Source of the DNA: Nitrospirae bacterium GWC2_56_14 | Lineage (GTDB): Bacteria > Nitrospirota > UBA9217 | NCBI GenBank assembly: GCA_001803705.1 | Contig: MHDY01000025.1 | Span: 1,996 to 10,736 of the forward strand | Direction of reading: 5' to 3' | DNA: 8,741 nt | Shown here: positions 1 to 6,097 of the stretch, in pieces | Position numbering within the stretch: position 1 is the stretch's first letter | How the letters are laid out: each line of letters begins with the position of its first letter | Notes under the pieces: generated by a model | What the model was told of the DNA's origin: nothing | Databases searched by the model: none | The model's input: the letters and a program-made list of their open reading frames with translations, nothing else | Position numbers and translations under genes: made by a program

Positions 1-70
1 GGGGAGAGGATAAAAAGGGGCGCAGCATGTGTCATTATTTAATGCGTTCGTATTAACATATTATCCTCAT

Positions 71-161
71 CCCCGGGCCCCTGACCCCTAAACCCTGGAC
101 CCTAAACACTGGACCCTGCCCCCTGACCCCTGTACCCTGGACCCTGTTCTCCGTACCCTGA
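71..161. repeat. Degenerate heptamer tandem array, 13 units
   Basis: Thirteen consecutive 7-base units can be cut in one fixed phase from 71 to 161; examples on the plus strand are CCCCTGA, ACCCTGG, ACCCTAA, ACCCTGT and ACCCTGA. Most match (A/C)CCCT(G/A)N, and the outermost unit (71-77) and unit 148-154 are the worst. On the minus strand, which is the sense strand of the adjacent HD-GYP gene, this reads as AGGG tracts spaced by three or four bases. The array begins one base beyond the stop codon of that gene, so it would form its 3' untranslated region. It is too short-period for CRISPR and contains no open frame of note. Similar CCCTGGA/CCCTGAA heptads occur between genes in many environmental bacterial genomes (recalled, not searched). 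Confidence 0.85.
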
Positions 162-162
162 A

Positions 163-1380
163 TTACCGTTTGATCAACTTCAAGAAGTGATCGACCAATT
201 GCGCATTGAACGATGCACCGCTGCCCTTCCTCAGAACCTCTTCGATCTTGGCGAGGGGCATTGCTTCCTGATAGGAGCGTTTGCTGCGCATGGCATCGAA
301 TACATCGGCAACGCAGATGATCTGGCTGGCAATGTTCGGCCTCCAGCCTCCTTTGATGGAGGGATAGCCGCTGCCGTCATACTTCAGGTGGTGTTCCAAC
401 GCGGAGATGACCGCCAGCTTCGGGATGCCATCGAGGCCCATGAGATACCGCGCCCCCTTGACCGTATGGGTCTCGATGAGGGTCCGCTCGTCCTGCGTCA
501 ATTTCCCCGCCTTGTTCAATATCTCTTCGGGGATGAAGATCTTTCCCACGTCGTGCAGCAGCGACGCTACCCCCATCTGGTGCAGGTTTTCCCCCTTGAA
601 GCCCAGTGATTCCGCCAGGCTCATGGTCAGGATGCAGACATTCGTGACATGCGTAAAAGTGTACTCGTGTACGGATTTGAGCGAAGCCAGGAGGCTCAGC
701 GGATTCAGTTCCTGGCGAAAACCCCGGATAAAACCCTTGACCATATCATCCACACCCTGCACATTGATCTTCCGGTGCTTTTTGACGTTCAGGTACAGTT
801 CCTTCAGATGTTCGAGTTCCGCTGCGCTGAGTGCAAGAAGTTCCTCGTACATCGCGGGAGGAACCTGTGTCCCCCCACCTGCCTCAGCAGACGCTTTGTC
901 TCCCTGCTCTCCTGGCATAGGTCCAGCGCCGGGCATCGCCGCCCCTGCAGTCGCCGCGCCAGCCTGACCATCGTATTGCATTACCCGGACCTCGACCTTG
1001 CCGAGTTTGGTGCCGGGACTGGGGCGTATCGAGGTCGCGTCAAGAGAGGCAAGGTCGCGAATCAGGTTCTGCAGCTCCTCTTTCGACAGGCTGGCAGTGA
1101 ACGTCAGGCGTTCCACGCCTTTTTTCTTCATAAACCGCACGAAATTTTCAACATAGGAGCTTAAGGGAAAGGTCCGGTTCGCGGCAACCAGATCATTGCC
1201 TACCACGATGACGGTCACTTCGGGCTGGTCACGGAACAACTCGCCCAGTATGGCATACGCCTTGTCCCGGTGCTGGGCGACCTGGGGGTGGGACGGTGAA
1301 TAGAGGCTCGCGTTCGTAATTGCCGCGGTCAGCTGGGCAACTACGCGGGCCAGTCCTTCATGAAGGTCATATTCTGCCAT
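163..1380 (-). CDS. HD-GYP domain protein, probable cyclic-di-GMP phosphodiesterase
   Basis: A 405-residue protein. Residues ~9-135 form an N-terminal domain that resembles the N-terminus of the HEAT-repeat protein encoded upstream. Residues ~137-175 are a Gly/Ala/Pro-rich linker, and ~235-403 are an HD-GYP phosphohydrolase domain. Visible HD-GYP signatures: H244 in YTFTH, the HD pair H276-D277 in HDVGK, H305, H330-H331, GYP at 338-340 in DGSGYP, and D360 in VADVFDA. HD-GYP proteins usually hydrolyse cyclic-di-GMP at a bi- or trinuclear metal site. The usual HHE is HHL here (L332), with a Glu placed before the two His. No signal peptide or membrane segment is seen, so it should be cytoplasmic. 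The start at 1380 (MAEYD) is chosen because AAGGA lies seven bases upstream; the open frame continues 38 codons further, but only through hairpin repeats. The N-terminal domain probably senses or binds something; its ligand is unknown. Confidence 0.9.
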   Translation of the reverse strand: MAEYDLHEGLARVVAQLTAAITNASLYSPSHPQVAQHRDKAYAILGELFRDQPEVTVIVVGNDLVAANRTFPLSSYVENFVRFMKKKGVERLTFTASLSKEELQNLIRDLASLDATSIRPSPGTKLGKVEVRVMQYDGQAGAATAGAAMPGAGPMPGEQGDKASAEAGGGTQVPPAMYEELLALSAAELEHLKELYLNVKKHRKINVQGVDDMVKGFIRGFRQELNPLSLLASLKSVHEYTFTHVTNVCILTMSLAESLGFKGENLHQMGVASLLHDVGKIFIPEEILNKAGKLTQDERTLIETHTVKGARYLMGLDGIPKLAVISALEHHLKYDGSGYPSIKGGWRPNIASQIICVADVFDAMRSKRSYQEAMPLAKIEEVLRKGSGASFNAQLVDHFLKLIKR

Positions 1381-1387
1381 AGGGGGG

Positions 1388-1392
1388 TCCTT
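1388..1392 (-). promoter_or_regulatory. Ribosome binding site of the HD-GYP gene
   Basis: The minus strand reads AAGGA followed by seven bases (CCCCCCT) and then ATG at 1380. This decides the start in favour of MAEYD and against the longer in-frame ATG at 1494, which would be translated from repeat DNA. Confidence 0.75.
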
Positions 1393-1417
1393 ACCACGAT
1401 CGACGTACTGATGAACC

Positions 1418-1439
1418 TCCCCGCAGCAAGCTGCGGGGT
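1418..1439. repeat. GC-rich hairpin upstream of the HD-GYP gene
   Basis: CCCCGCAG (1419-1426) pairs perfectly with CTGCGGGG (1431-1438), and the CAAG between them can add one more C-G pair. On the minus strand it would lie about 40 bases before the HD-GYP start, inside the leader. There is no following T-run on either strand, so it is not a standard intrinsic terminator. It has the look of a dispersed intergenic repeat. Confidence 0.7.
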
Positions 1440-1448
1440 ATCTAACAT

Positions 1449-1486
1449 CTTCCCCTCCCTTGATGGGAGGGGCAAGGGGAGGGTGA
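1449..1486 (-). repeat. Intergenic hairpin repeat, copy 1
   Basis: A 38-base element whose core is CCCCTCCC (1452-1459), loop TTGAT, GGGAGGGG (1465-1472), an eight-base perfect stem. It ends GGGAGGGTGA. Its minus-strand translation gives the Pro-rich string PPLAPPIKGGE, a familiar artefact of this repeat class in automatic annotations. Copy 2 lies 14 bases away in opposite orientation. Confidence 0.8.
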
Positions 1487-1500
1487 TACAGCAACTGGCG

Positions 1501-1538
1501 TCACCCCCACCTAACCTCCCCCATCAAGGGGGAGGAAC
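1501..1538 (+). repeat. Intergenic hairpin repeat, copy 2 (inverted relative to copy 1)
   Basis: Core CCTCCCCC (1515-1522), loop ATCAA, GGGGGAGG (1528-1535), an eight-base perfect stem. The reverse complement aligns over 38 bases with copy 1, sharing the CTTGATGG centre and the GGTGA end. The loops are reverse complements of each other, so the two copies could also pair with one another to form a longer cruciform. Confidence 0.8.
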
Positions 1539-1588
1539 CTATTTGGTGACCCTGTAGCAAGCAACAGGGAATTGCAAGCTAAAAAATG

Positions 1589-1629
1589 ACCACAGAGAAC
1601 ACAGGGCACTCCTTCGTGACCACTGTGGT
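1589..1629. repeat. Inverted repeat with ACCACAG / CTGTGGT arms
   Basis: ACCACAG at 1589-1595 is the reverse complement of CTGTGGT at 1623-1629, with 27 bases between. The left arm continues into ACACAGGG, a partial second copy of the CACAG unit. It lies just after the stop of the HEAT-repeat gene. There is no T-run, so a terminator role is doubtful; it resembles another class of dispersed intergenic repeat. Confidence 0.5.
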
Positions 1630-1681
1630 TTCATACTTGCTTCTTCGGATTTCATTGAACATTGCAGGCGTTTCCCATGCA

Positions 1682-3994
1682 TCACTTCCGCTCCATCAGT
1701 TTTTTGCAGGCCCGCTTGATCGTGTCGTTGTTCAGCTGCTCCCCGATCCGTATCAGATCGGCAATAGCTTCCCGGGGATACCGTCCGAGCGATTCGAAGA
1801 GCACTTCTTTCATTCTCATCTGCCTCTGCGGATAGAGCGTCCAGCCCGAACGGGCCAGCTTTGCCAGATCAGGGACGGCACGGACGTCGCCGATCTCGCC
1901 CAACGCCCTGATAATCTCTTCGTTGACCGTATAGTCGGCCTCAAAAAGGATGACCCGCTTGATCCGGGCGAGGATATCCGTGGTGACTTCCTGTACCCGG
2001 TACTGTCCCGCCAGACCCACGGCCTGAGAGGCCACATCAGGGTCTTCTGCCCGGAGCGCTTCGCGCAGCAGCTTGGTCGCACCGGCATCCTTGAACTTCA
2101 ACAGCGTGCTCAGCGCCTCCATCCTCACGGTGGGGTCCTTGTGCCTGAGCAGCTGTTTCACCTGGGGGATCGATGAAGGCGTTCCAACGCGCCGGATGAG
2201 CAGGAGCAGGTTCCTGACAAAATAAGGCCGTGCATCGCGCAGCCGCGTATGCGCCTCAAGCACCGCCTTATCGCCGAACTGGCAGAGCAGATTAAAAACG
2301 ATCCGTCTTCCGCCGACAGCTTCATCTTTGCTGAAGAGGTCCACGAGCCCCGGGATGGTCTCGGGGCCCAGGGACAGGATCAGGCCAGCCGCCTCGGGGC
2401 CTTTATCATTCATCCACAGCTCGAAGGCACTCAGCGCCTTTGCACGGAAATCGGCGTCGAGAAATATTTTCCGGGCCTCGGCGGCGCACTCGCGGATGCA
2501 CTTGTTCGGCTTGTCCGTGCCGTGCCTGCGCAGGGTCTCAGAAATGTCCCAGAGCAGTTCGAAATTCCCCGTTTCGAGGAACTGCGGCACGATGGCGATC
2601 AGTTTGTTCGCGAACTCCCGGTAGTCCTCCTCATCGAGCTTCTCCTCCATGAATGCCAGAAGCGCGCGGCCGATCTGAAAATCAAGATGCGCGTCTTCGA
2701 GCGTTTTGGCATATTCATCAACAGGGAAACCCTCAAGTTTAGCGCCCGCATCGCCGGACAGGTTTTTCAGCAGCGCATCATAATCCTTTGAAACGTATTG
2801 TTCATAGGCCTCGCGGTCAAACAGTTTCTGCATGTGCTCGGCCTGCATGGCAGGCACGACAAGCCCTCCGGTTGCCTTTTCCTGGAAGCCGGAAGCCGCG
2901 TCCGCCGGCGCAGTTTGCGGCTTTGCCAGGGAAAGCCTTTGCACCAGTCCGGCCAGTGTGGGCGAGATCTGCTTGCCCTCCGCATTCGCCTGTCCGAGCA
3001 TTTCGATGACCATGTCATCGGTAAAACCGCCGACAACCTCCTGGGCAACGGGCGACTGGGCATTGTCCGAGACCCGGTTGAACGCGACGGAGAGGAATTG
3101 CTTTCTCAGTTCGGGATTCAATTCCTTCAACAGGTTGTTCAGACTTCCCAGGGTGACCGACTGCTCGCTGGTGAGCTCTTTCTGCGCAGTTCCCCGCATG
3201 TGCGAAGAGATGATCCGGTCATAACTCTGGATCGCGGCGCTCGGGTCCAGCTTGCGCTCGTTCAGCAGCTTTGCCAGCTCGGAAGGATCAATCTGCTCGG
3301 CATCCTTCAGCGATACGCCGCTTTGCCCCTGCCCTGCGATCGTGCCCGAGGCGAGATGCGACACGAAATCCTGCCAGATGCCCGCGCCTCCATGGGCTCC
3401 GGCTGTTCCAAGGCCCGCCTTCTCCCTGGTCTTGCTGCCCCGTTCGATGGTCTTTGCCCGGGGTTTGAATATTTCCTCTTCCTCCGTAAGATGGAGGCTG
3501 CCGAAGTCTATGGCCTGGACCCTGATATTGGGTATGGCGGCGTTCCGCATCACCTTTTCGATCCCGCCCATGGCAACAATGTCTTCCGGTTTGGTCGTGA
3601 TGATCCGGTGAAAACGGATCAGCTGCTCCTTGTCAAGACCGCGGACAAAGGTCACTGCCGCGATCCCCTGCTGGTTCATTGAGAGCGCAAAATCCCGGTA
3701 CACCGGGTTCCTCTGGTCAAGGTAATCCTGCCCCACCAGCAAGGTATCCTTGGCCACGCCGAGCGTCATCTCGGTCCGGATCTCAAAAAGCTTCTGAAGG
3801 ATCTCGAAGGCCCGATCGATGCTTCTCGTGATCTGGATATGCCCGGGAGGATAGATTCCGACGTTCTTGCGGGAAATGTTCAGTTCGATAACGGTTTCCG
3901 ACAGCAGCCGTGTATCCAGGGGCAATTCCGTGGGAGCCTCCTTGGCCGGAGAAGGCGGGGCATCGCTGTTTTTTTTGTCTGCCGGTTCCTGCAT
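1682..3994 (-). CDS. HEAT-repeat protein with an N-terminal domain shared with the HD-GYP neighbour
   Basis: A 770-residue protein. Residues 1-25 are a polar, Pro/Lys-rich lead-in. Residues ~30-165 match the N-terminal domain of the downstream HD-GYP protein (YPPGHIQ here against YSPSHPQ there, then DxAxxIL..LF, E-M/V-T, and a G-[IV]-x-x-[VL]-TF strand). Residues ~170-235 are a low-complexity charged and Gly-rich linker. From ~385 to the end the sequence is helical, and from ~530 it shows HEAT/Armadillo-like pairs, for example HKDPTVRMEALSTLLKFKD (619-637), EDPDVASQAVGLAGQY (650-665) and VNEEIIRALGEIGDVRAVPDL (690-710). HEAT solenoids bind other proteins; no catalytic motif is seen. No signal peptide or membrane span is evident. 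Being upstream of and co-directional with the HD-GYP gene suggests a shared signalling role, which is inference. An A8 run lies near its 5' end. Confidence 0.88.
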   Translation of the reverse strand: MQEPADKKNSDAPPSPAKEAPTELPLDTRLLSETVIELNISRKNVGIYPPGHIQITRSIDRAFEILQKLFEIRTEMTLGVAKDTLLVGQDYLDQRNPVYRDFALSMNQQGIAAVTFVRGLDKEQLIRFHRIITTKPEDIVAMGGIEKVMRNAAIPNIRVQAIDFGSLHLTEEEEIFKPRAKTIERGSKTREKAGLGTAGAHGGAGIWQDFVSHLASGTIAGQGQSGVSLKDAEQIDPSELAKLLNERKLDPSAAIQSYDRIISSHMRGTAQKELTSEQSVTLGSLNNLLKELNPELRKQFLSVAFNRVSDNAQSPVAQEVVGGFTDDMVIEMLGQANAEGKQISPTLAGLVQRLSLAKPQTAPADAASGFQEKATGGLVVPAMQAEHMQKLFDREAYEQYVSKDYDALLKNLSGDAGAKLEGFPVDEYAKTLEDAHLDFQIGRALLAFMEEKLDEEDYREFANKLIAIVPQFLETGNFELLWDISETLRRHGTDKPNKCIRECAAEARKIFLDADFRAKALSAFELWMNDKGPEAAGLILSLGPETIPGLVDLFSKDEAVGGRRIVFNLLCQFGDKAVLEAHTRLRDARPYFVRNLLLLIRRVGTPSSIPQVKQLLRHKDPTVRMEALSTLLKFKDAGATKLLREALRAEDPDVASQAVGLAGQYRVQEVTTDILARIKRVILFEADYTVNEEIIRALGEIGDVRAVPDLAKLARSGWTLYPQRQMRMKEVLFESLGRYPREAIADLIRIGEQLNNDTIKRACKKLMERK

Positions 3995-4000
3995 ATGCCT

Positions 4001-4006
4001 ATTATA
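4001..4006 (-). promoter_or_regulatory. Candidate -10 box of the HEAT-repeat gene
   Basis: The minus strand reads GATATAATAGGCAT immediately before the ATG at 3994, containing a perfect TATAAT. With usual spacing, transcription would start at or within a base or two of the start codon, giving a leaderless or nearly leaderless mRNA. The only purine-rich stretch before the ATG is AGG, three bases away, too weak and too close for a normal ribosome binding site. The -35 candidate (GTGCAA, 17 bases upstream) is weak. Confidence 0.4.
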
Positions 4007-4071
4007 TCCGTTTTATCATTTAGTTGCACCGACTTTAAACAGCCCCGCAAGCCTGCAAAACAAATTTCGTG

Positions 4072-4080
4072 TGCTATAAT
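4072..4080 (+). promoter_or_regulatory. Extended -10 promoter of the hydrogenase operon
   Basis: TGCTATAAT at 4072-4080 is a perfect extended -10 element (TGn-TATAAT), 63 bases before the hydB ATG. The -35 position (about 4052-4058, CCTGCAA) is poor, as is typical of extended -10 promoters. Predicted transcript start is near 4087, leaving a leader of about 57 bases. I see no clear FNR or sigma-54 site nearby. Confidence 0.5.
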
Positions 4081-4143
4081 AAGCATGGAATCAACCGGTA
4101 CATTCAATCGTCGGCAATACAATCTCTTTTTTGAAAGCCATTC

Positions 4144-5187
4144 ATGATATTCAAGGTCTGTGAACAGGAAGAGCTTCGGCGGCTGTTTGATATCCTTGCC
4201 GCAGACAATACCGTAGTCGGACCGGTGCAGACCGGCCTTGACCGGAACGGGAGCGCATTAAACGCTTTTAAACCGGTTGCCGACTACACGAACTTGAACC
4301 TGGGTTATACCACGACCAAACTGTCGGCTAAATCCTATTTTCTCCCCTTCCGCGAATCGCTGGCGTCCTTTCAGATCGACGGGAATGACTGGCAGAAGAC
4401 CGTTGATTACCACTGCGACCGGCCCATTGTCTTCTTCGGACTCCATGCCTGCGATATCAACGCACTGAACAAGCTCGACAAGGTGCTGATGGGAAACACC
4501 TATCCCATGCCTTACTATGCGGCCAAGCGAAAGAACATGTTCATTATCGGCATCGACTGCCAGCCCCAGCCGTTCTGCTTCTGCCGCTCCATGGGCTCAG
4601 ACACCGTGCTCCACGGCTTCGACCTCTTCATTACCGACATCGGCAACCGGTACTTTATCGAGATCCAGTCGGCCACCGCCTACAACATACTTGCCCGCAT
4701 CAAAACACGCCCCCCCGAAGAGGTCGACCATCTCCAGTATATGGCCATTGCAGCGCACAAGAACAAGCAATTCACGTCCCGCGTCGACACCACCGATCTT
4801 ACCAAGATCCTCGACATGGAATTCCAGTCCCCGGTCTGGAAACAGTGGGGGGACAAGTGCCTTGGCTGCGGGACCTGTGCCAATGTCTGCCCCACCTGCT
4901 ACTGTTATGGCGTTGAAGAGACCGTGGACATCGGCCTTCGCAGCGCGCAGAAGGTGAAGACCCTCTATTCCTGCAACATCGTGGACTTTGCCGAAGTGGC
5001 AGGCGGCCATAATTTCCGGTCCGAGAGGCATACCAGGCTCAAATACCGCTACTACCACAAGCACCGGGGCTTTGTAGAAGCTTATGAAGAATCGCTCTGC
5101 GTCGGTTGCGGCCGCTGCGGCGAGGCCTGTCTTGCCGGCATCACCGTGCCCGAGGTCATTGCCAGCGTCCGCGGAGAGGAGAGCTGA
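4144..5187 (+). CDS. hydB: [NiFe] hydrogenase (group 3b, sulfhydrogenase type) beta subunit, 4Fe-4S dicluster protein
   Basis: A 347-residue iron-sulfur protein resembling the beta subunit of cytoplasmic NAD(P)-linked sulfhydrogenases. Two ferredoxin-type [4Fe-4S] motifs are plain near the C-terminus: C239-x2-C242-x2-C245-x3-C249-P and C319-x2-C322-x2-C325-x3-C329. The first is followed by C252 and C254. The N-terminal two thirds carry the family signatures GLHACDINAL (99-108) and the Cys-rich IDCQPQPFCFCRSMGS (137-152). In the complex it should relay electrons between the flavin subunit and the small subunit in the cytoplasm; no signal peptide or membrane segment is present. The start is preceded only by a weak GAAAG six bases upstream. 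It is the first gene of the operon, and its stop is one base before the proposed start of hydG. Confidence 0.9.
   Translation: MIFKVCEQEELRRLFDILAADNTVVGPVQTGLDRNGSALNAFKPVADYTNLNLGYTTTKLSAKSYFLPFRESLASFQIDGNDWQKTVDYHCDRPIVFFGLHACDINALNKLDKVLMGNTYPMPYYAAKRKNMFIIGIDCQPQPFCFCRSMGSDTVLHGFDLFITDIGNRYFIEIQSATAYNILARIKTRPPEEVDHLQYMAIAAHKNKQFTSRVDTTDLTKILDMEFQSPVWKQWGDKCLGCGTCANVCPTCYCYGVEETVDIGLRSAQKVKTLYSCNIVDFAEVAGGHNFRSERHTRLKYRYYHKHRGFVEAYEESLCVGCGRCGEACLAGITVPEVIASVRGEES
5173..5183 (+). promoter_or_regulatory. Strong ribosome binding site before a non-ATG start of hydG
   Basis: GGAGAGGAGAG overlaps the last codons of hydB. Its AGGAG core is seven bases before CTG at 5189 and about 34 bases before the in-frame GTG at 5216. 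The GTG itself has a GAGGAT string directly abutting it, too close to act normally. The spacing therefore favours CTG. Confidence 0.5.
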
Positions 5188-5188
5188 T

Positions 5189-6097
5189 CTGGATACGCGA
5201 CTGAAATTCGAGGATGTGACTGCTCCGCACCACGGCAGACAGCTCCGCAAGAACGATCTTGCCAAGTTCGAGCACACCTATAAGGCCGAGATCGCCAGCG
5301 TATCGCAGCTGACGGCCATGGAGCGCCTCTACCGGATCCAGATCATCGATCCCGAGGAGCGCAGACTTTTTTCCTTCAAACCCGGCCAGTTCGTCATGCT
5401 CGAACTGCCCGGCATCGGCGAAGCGCCGTTCGGGATCTCCTCGTCGCCCAGCAGCCGCGACGACATCGAGCTCTGCATCCGGACAGCGGGCAATCTCACG
5501 GCCTGGCTGGCCCGGGCCACGCGGGGAATGCGGGTAGGCATCCGCGGCCCCTTCGGCACGAGCTTCCCCATGGAGACCATGCATGGCCAGAACATCCTGC
5601 TCATCGCCGGAGGCCTGGGGCTCGCGCCGCTCCGGTCGCCCATCGCCTATGTGCAGGAGCACCGCAACCGTTTTCATCAGGTCGAGATCCTCTACGGAAC
5701 CAGGGACCCGTCGCAGCTCCTTTTCACCTTTCAGTATGATCTCTGGCGTCGTGACGAGATCGGCCTCGGTATCATTGTCGACAAGCCCGACCCTGCGTGG
5801 AAAGGTCCGGTCGGTCTTATTACCAGGCTCCTGGAGCCGATCATCGCCGGTAAAGATGAGGCTTTCATACAGAACACGTCGGCCATTGTCTGCGGTCCGC
5901 CCATCATGTTCAAGTCCGTCTGCGCCATGCTGAACGAGGCCGGCATTCCCATGCAGAAGATGTTCGTGTCCCTGGAGCGCCGCATGCATTGCGGCATGGG
6001 CAAATGCTGCCGCTGCAACGTAGGCTCCACCTATACCTGCCTTTCCGGTCCGGTATTCGACTTCTGGAGCGTCATGAACCTGAAAGAGGCCATCTGA
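5189..6097 (+). CDS. hydG: [NiFe] hydrogenase (group 3b) gamma subunit, FAD/NAD(P)-binding and [2Fe-2S]
   Basis: The flavin subunit that exchanges electrons with NAD(P)H, related to ferredoxin-NADP reductases and the electron-transfer subunit of dihydroorotate dehydrogenase. With a CTG start it is 302 residues. Visible parts: the flavin-domain strand FKPGQFVMLELPG, the flavin-binding PFGISSSP (80-87), GPFGTSFP (120-127), the Gly-rich nucleotide-binding IAGGLGLAPLRSP (139-151), CGPPIMFKSV (235-244) and a C-terminal [2Fe-2S] motif C268-x4-C273-x2-C276-x7-C284. The start is uncertain: no ATG lies between the hydB stop and residue ~44. CTG 5189 has a well-spaced ribosome binding site, and GTG 5216 would give 293 residues, closer to the ~292 recalled for Pyrococcus HydG. 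An ATG at 5084 is open in this frame but lies inside hydB. The stop overlaps the hydD start by one base (TGATG). Confidence 0.88.
   Translation: MDTRLKFEDVTAPHHGRQLRKNDLAKFEHTYKAEIASVSQLTAMERLYRIQIIDPEERRLFSFKPGQFVMLELPGIGEAPFGISSSPSSRDDIELCIRTAGNLTAWLARATRGMRVGIRGPFGTSFPMETMHGQNILLIAGGLGLAPLRSPIAYVQEHRNRFHQVEILYGTRDPSQLLFTFQYDLWRRDEIGLGIIVDKPDPAWKGPVGLITRLLEPIIAGKDEAFIQNTSAIVCGPPIMFKSVCAMLNEAGIPMQKMFVSLERRMHCGMGKCCRCNVGSTYTCLSGPVFDFWSVMNLKEAI

Larger units (their letters stand above)
1381..1681. other. Intergenic region between HEAT and HD-GYP genes, made of repeats
   Basis: About 300 bases without a credible gene. Reading left to right it holds the HD-GYP ribosome binding site, a GC-rich hairpin (1418-1439), two inverted copies of a C/G-rich hairpin element (1449-1486 and 1501-1538), and a looser inverted repeat with ACCACAG / CTGTGGT arms (1589-1629). 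I see no convincing promoter. The two minus-strand genes could be co-transcribed through it or the second could have its own weak promoter; the sequence does not decide. Confidence 0.7.

Noticed and set aside
71..161. CRISPR array
   Set aside because: The period is seven bases with no distinct spacers, and no cas gene is present.
1381..1494. A 38-codon N-terminal extension of the HD-GYP gene to an ATG at 1494
   Set aside because: It is translated from the hairpin repeats and has the typical PPLAPPIKGGE artefact, while a good ribosome binding site fits ATG 1380.
2798..3682. Long plus-strand open frame (294 codons) opposite the HEAT gene
   Set aside because: It is an antisense shadow of a GC-rich gene with no recognisable domain and no ribosome binding site of note.
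5989..6096. A longer start for hydD inside hydG
   Set aside because: It overlaps the conserved [2Fe-2S] end of hydG and shows no hydrogenase similarity; ATG 6097 has AGAGG at proper spacing.
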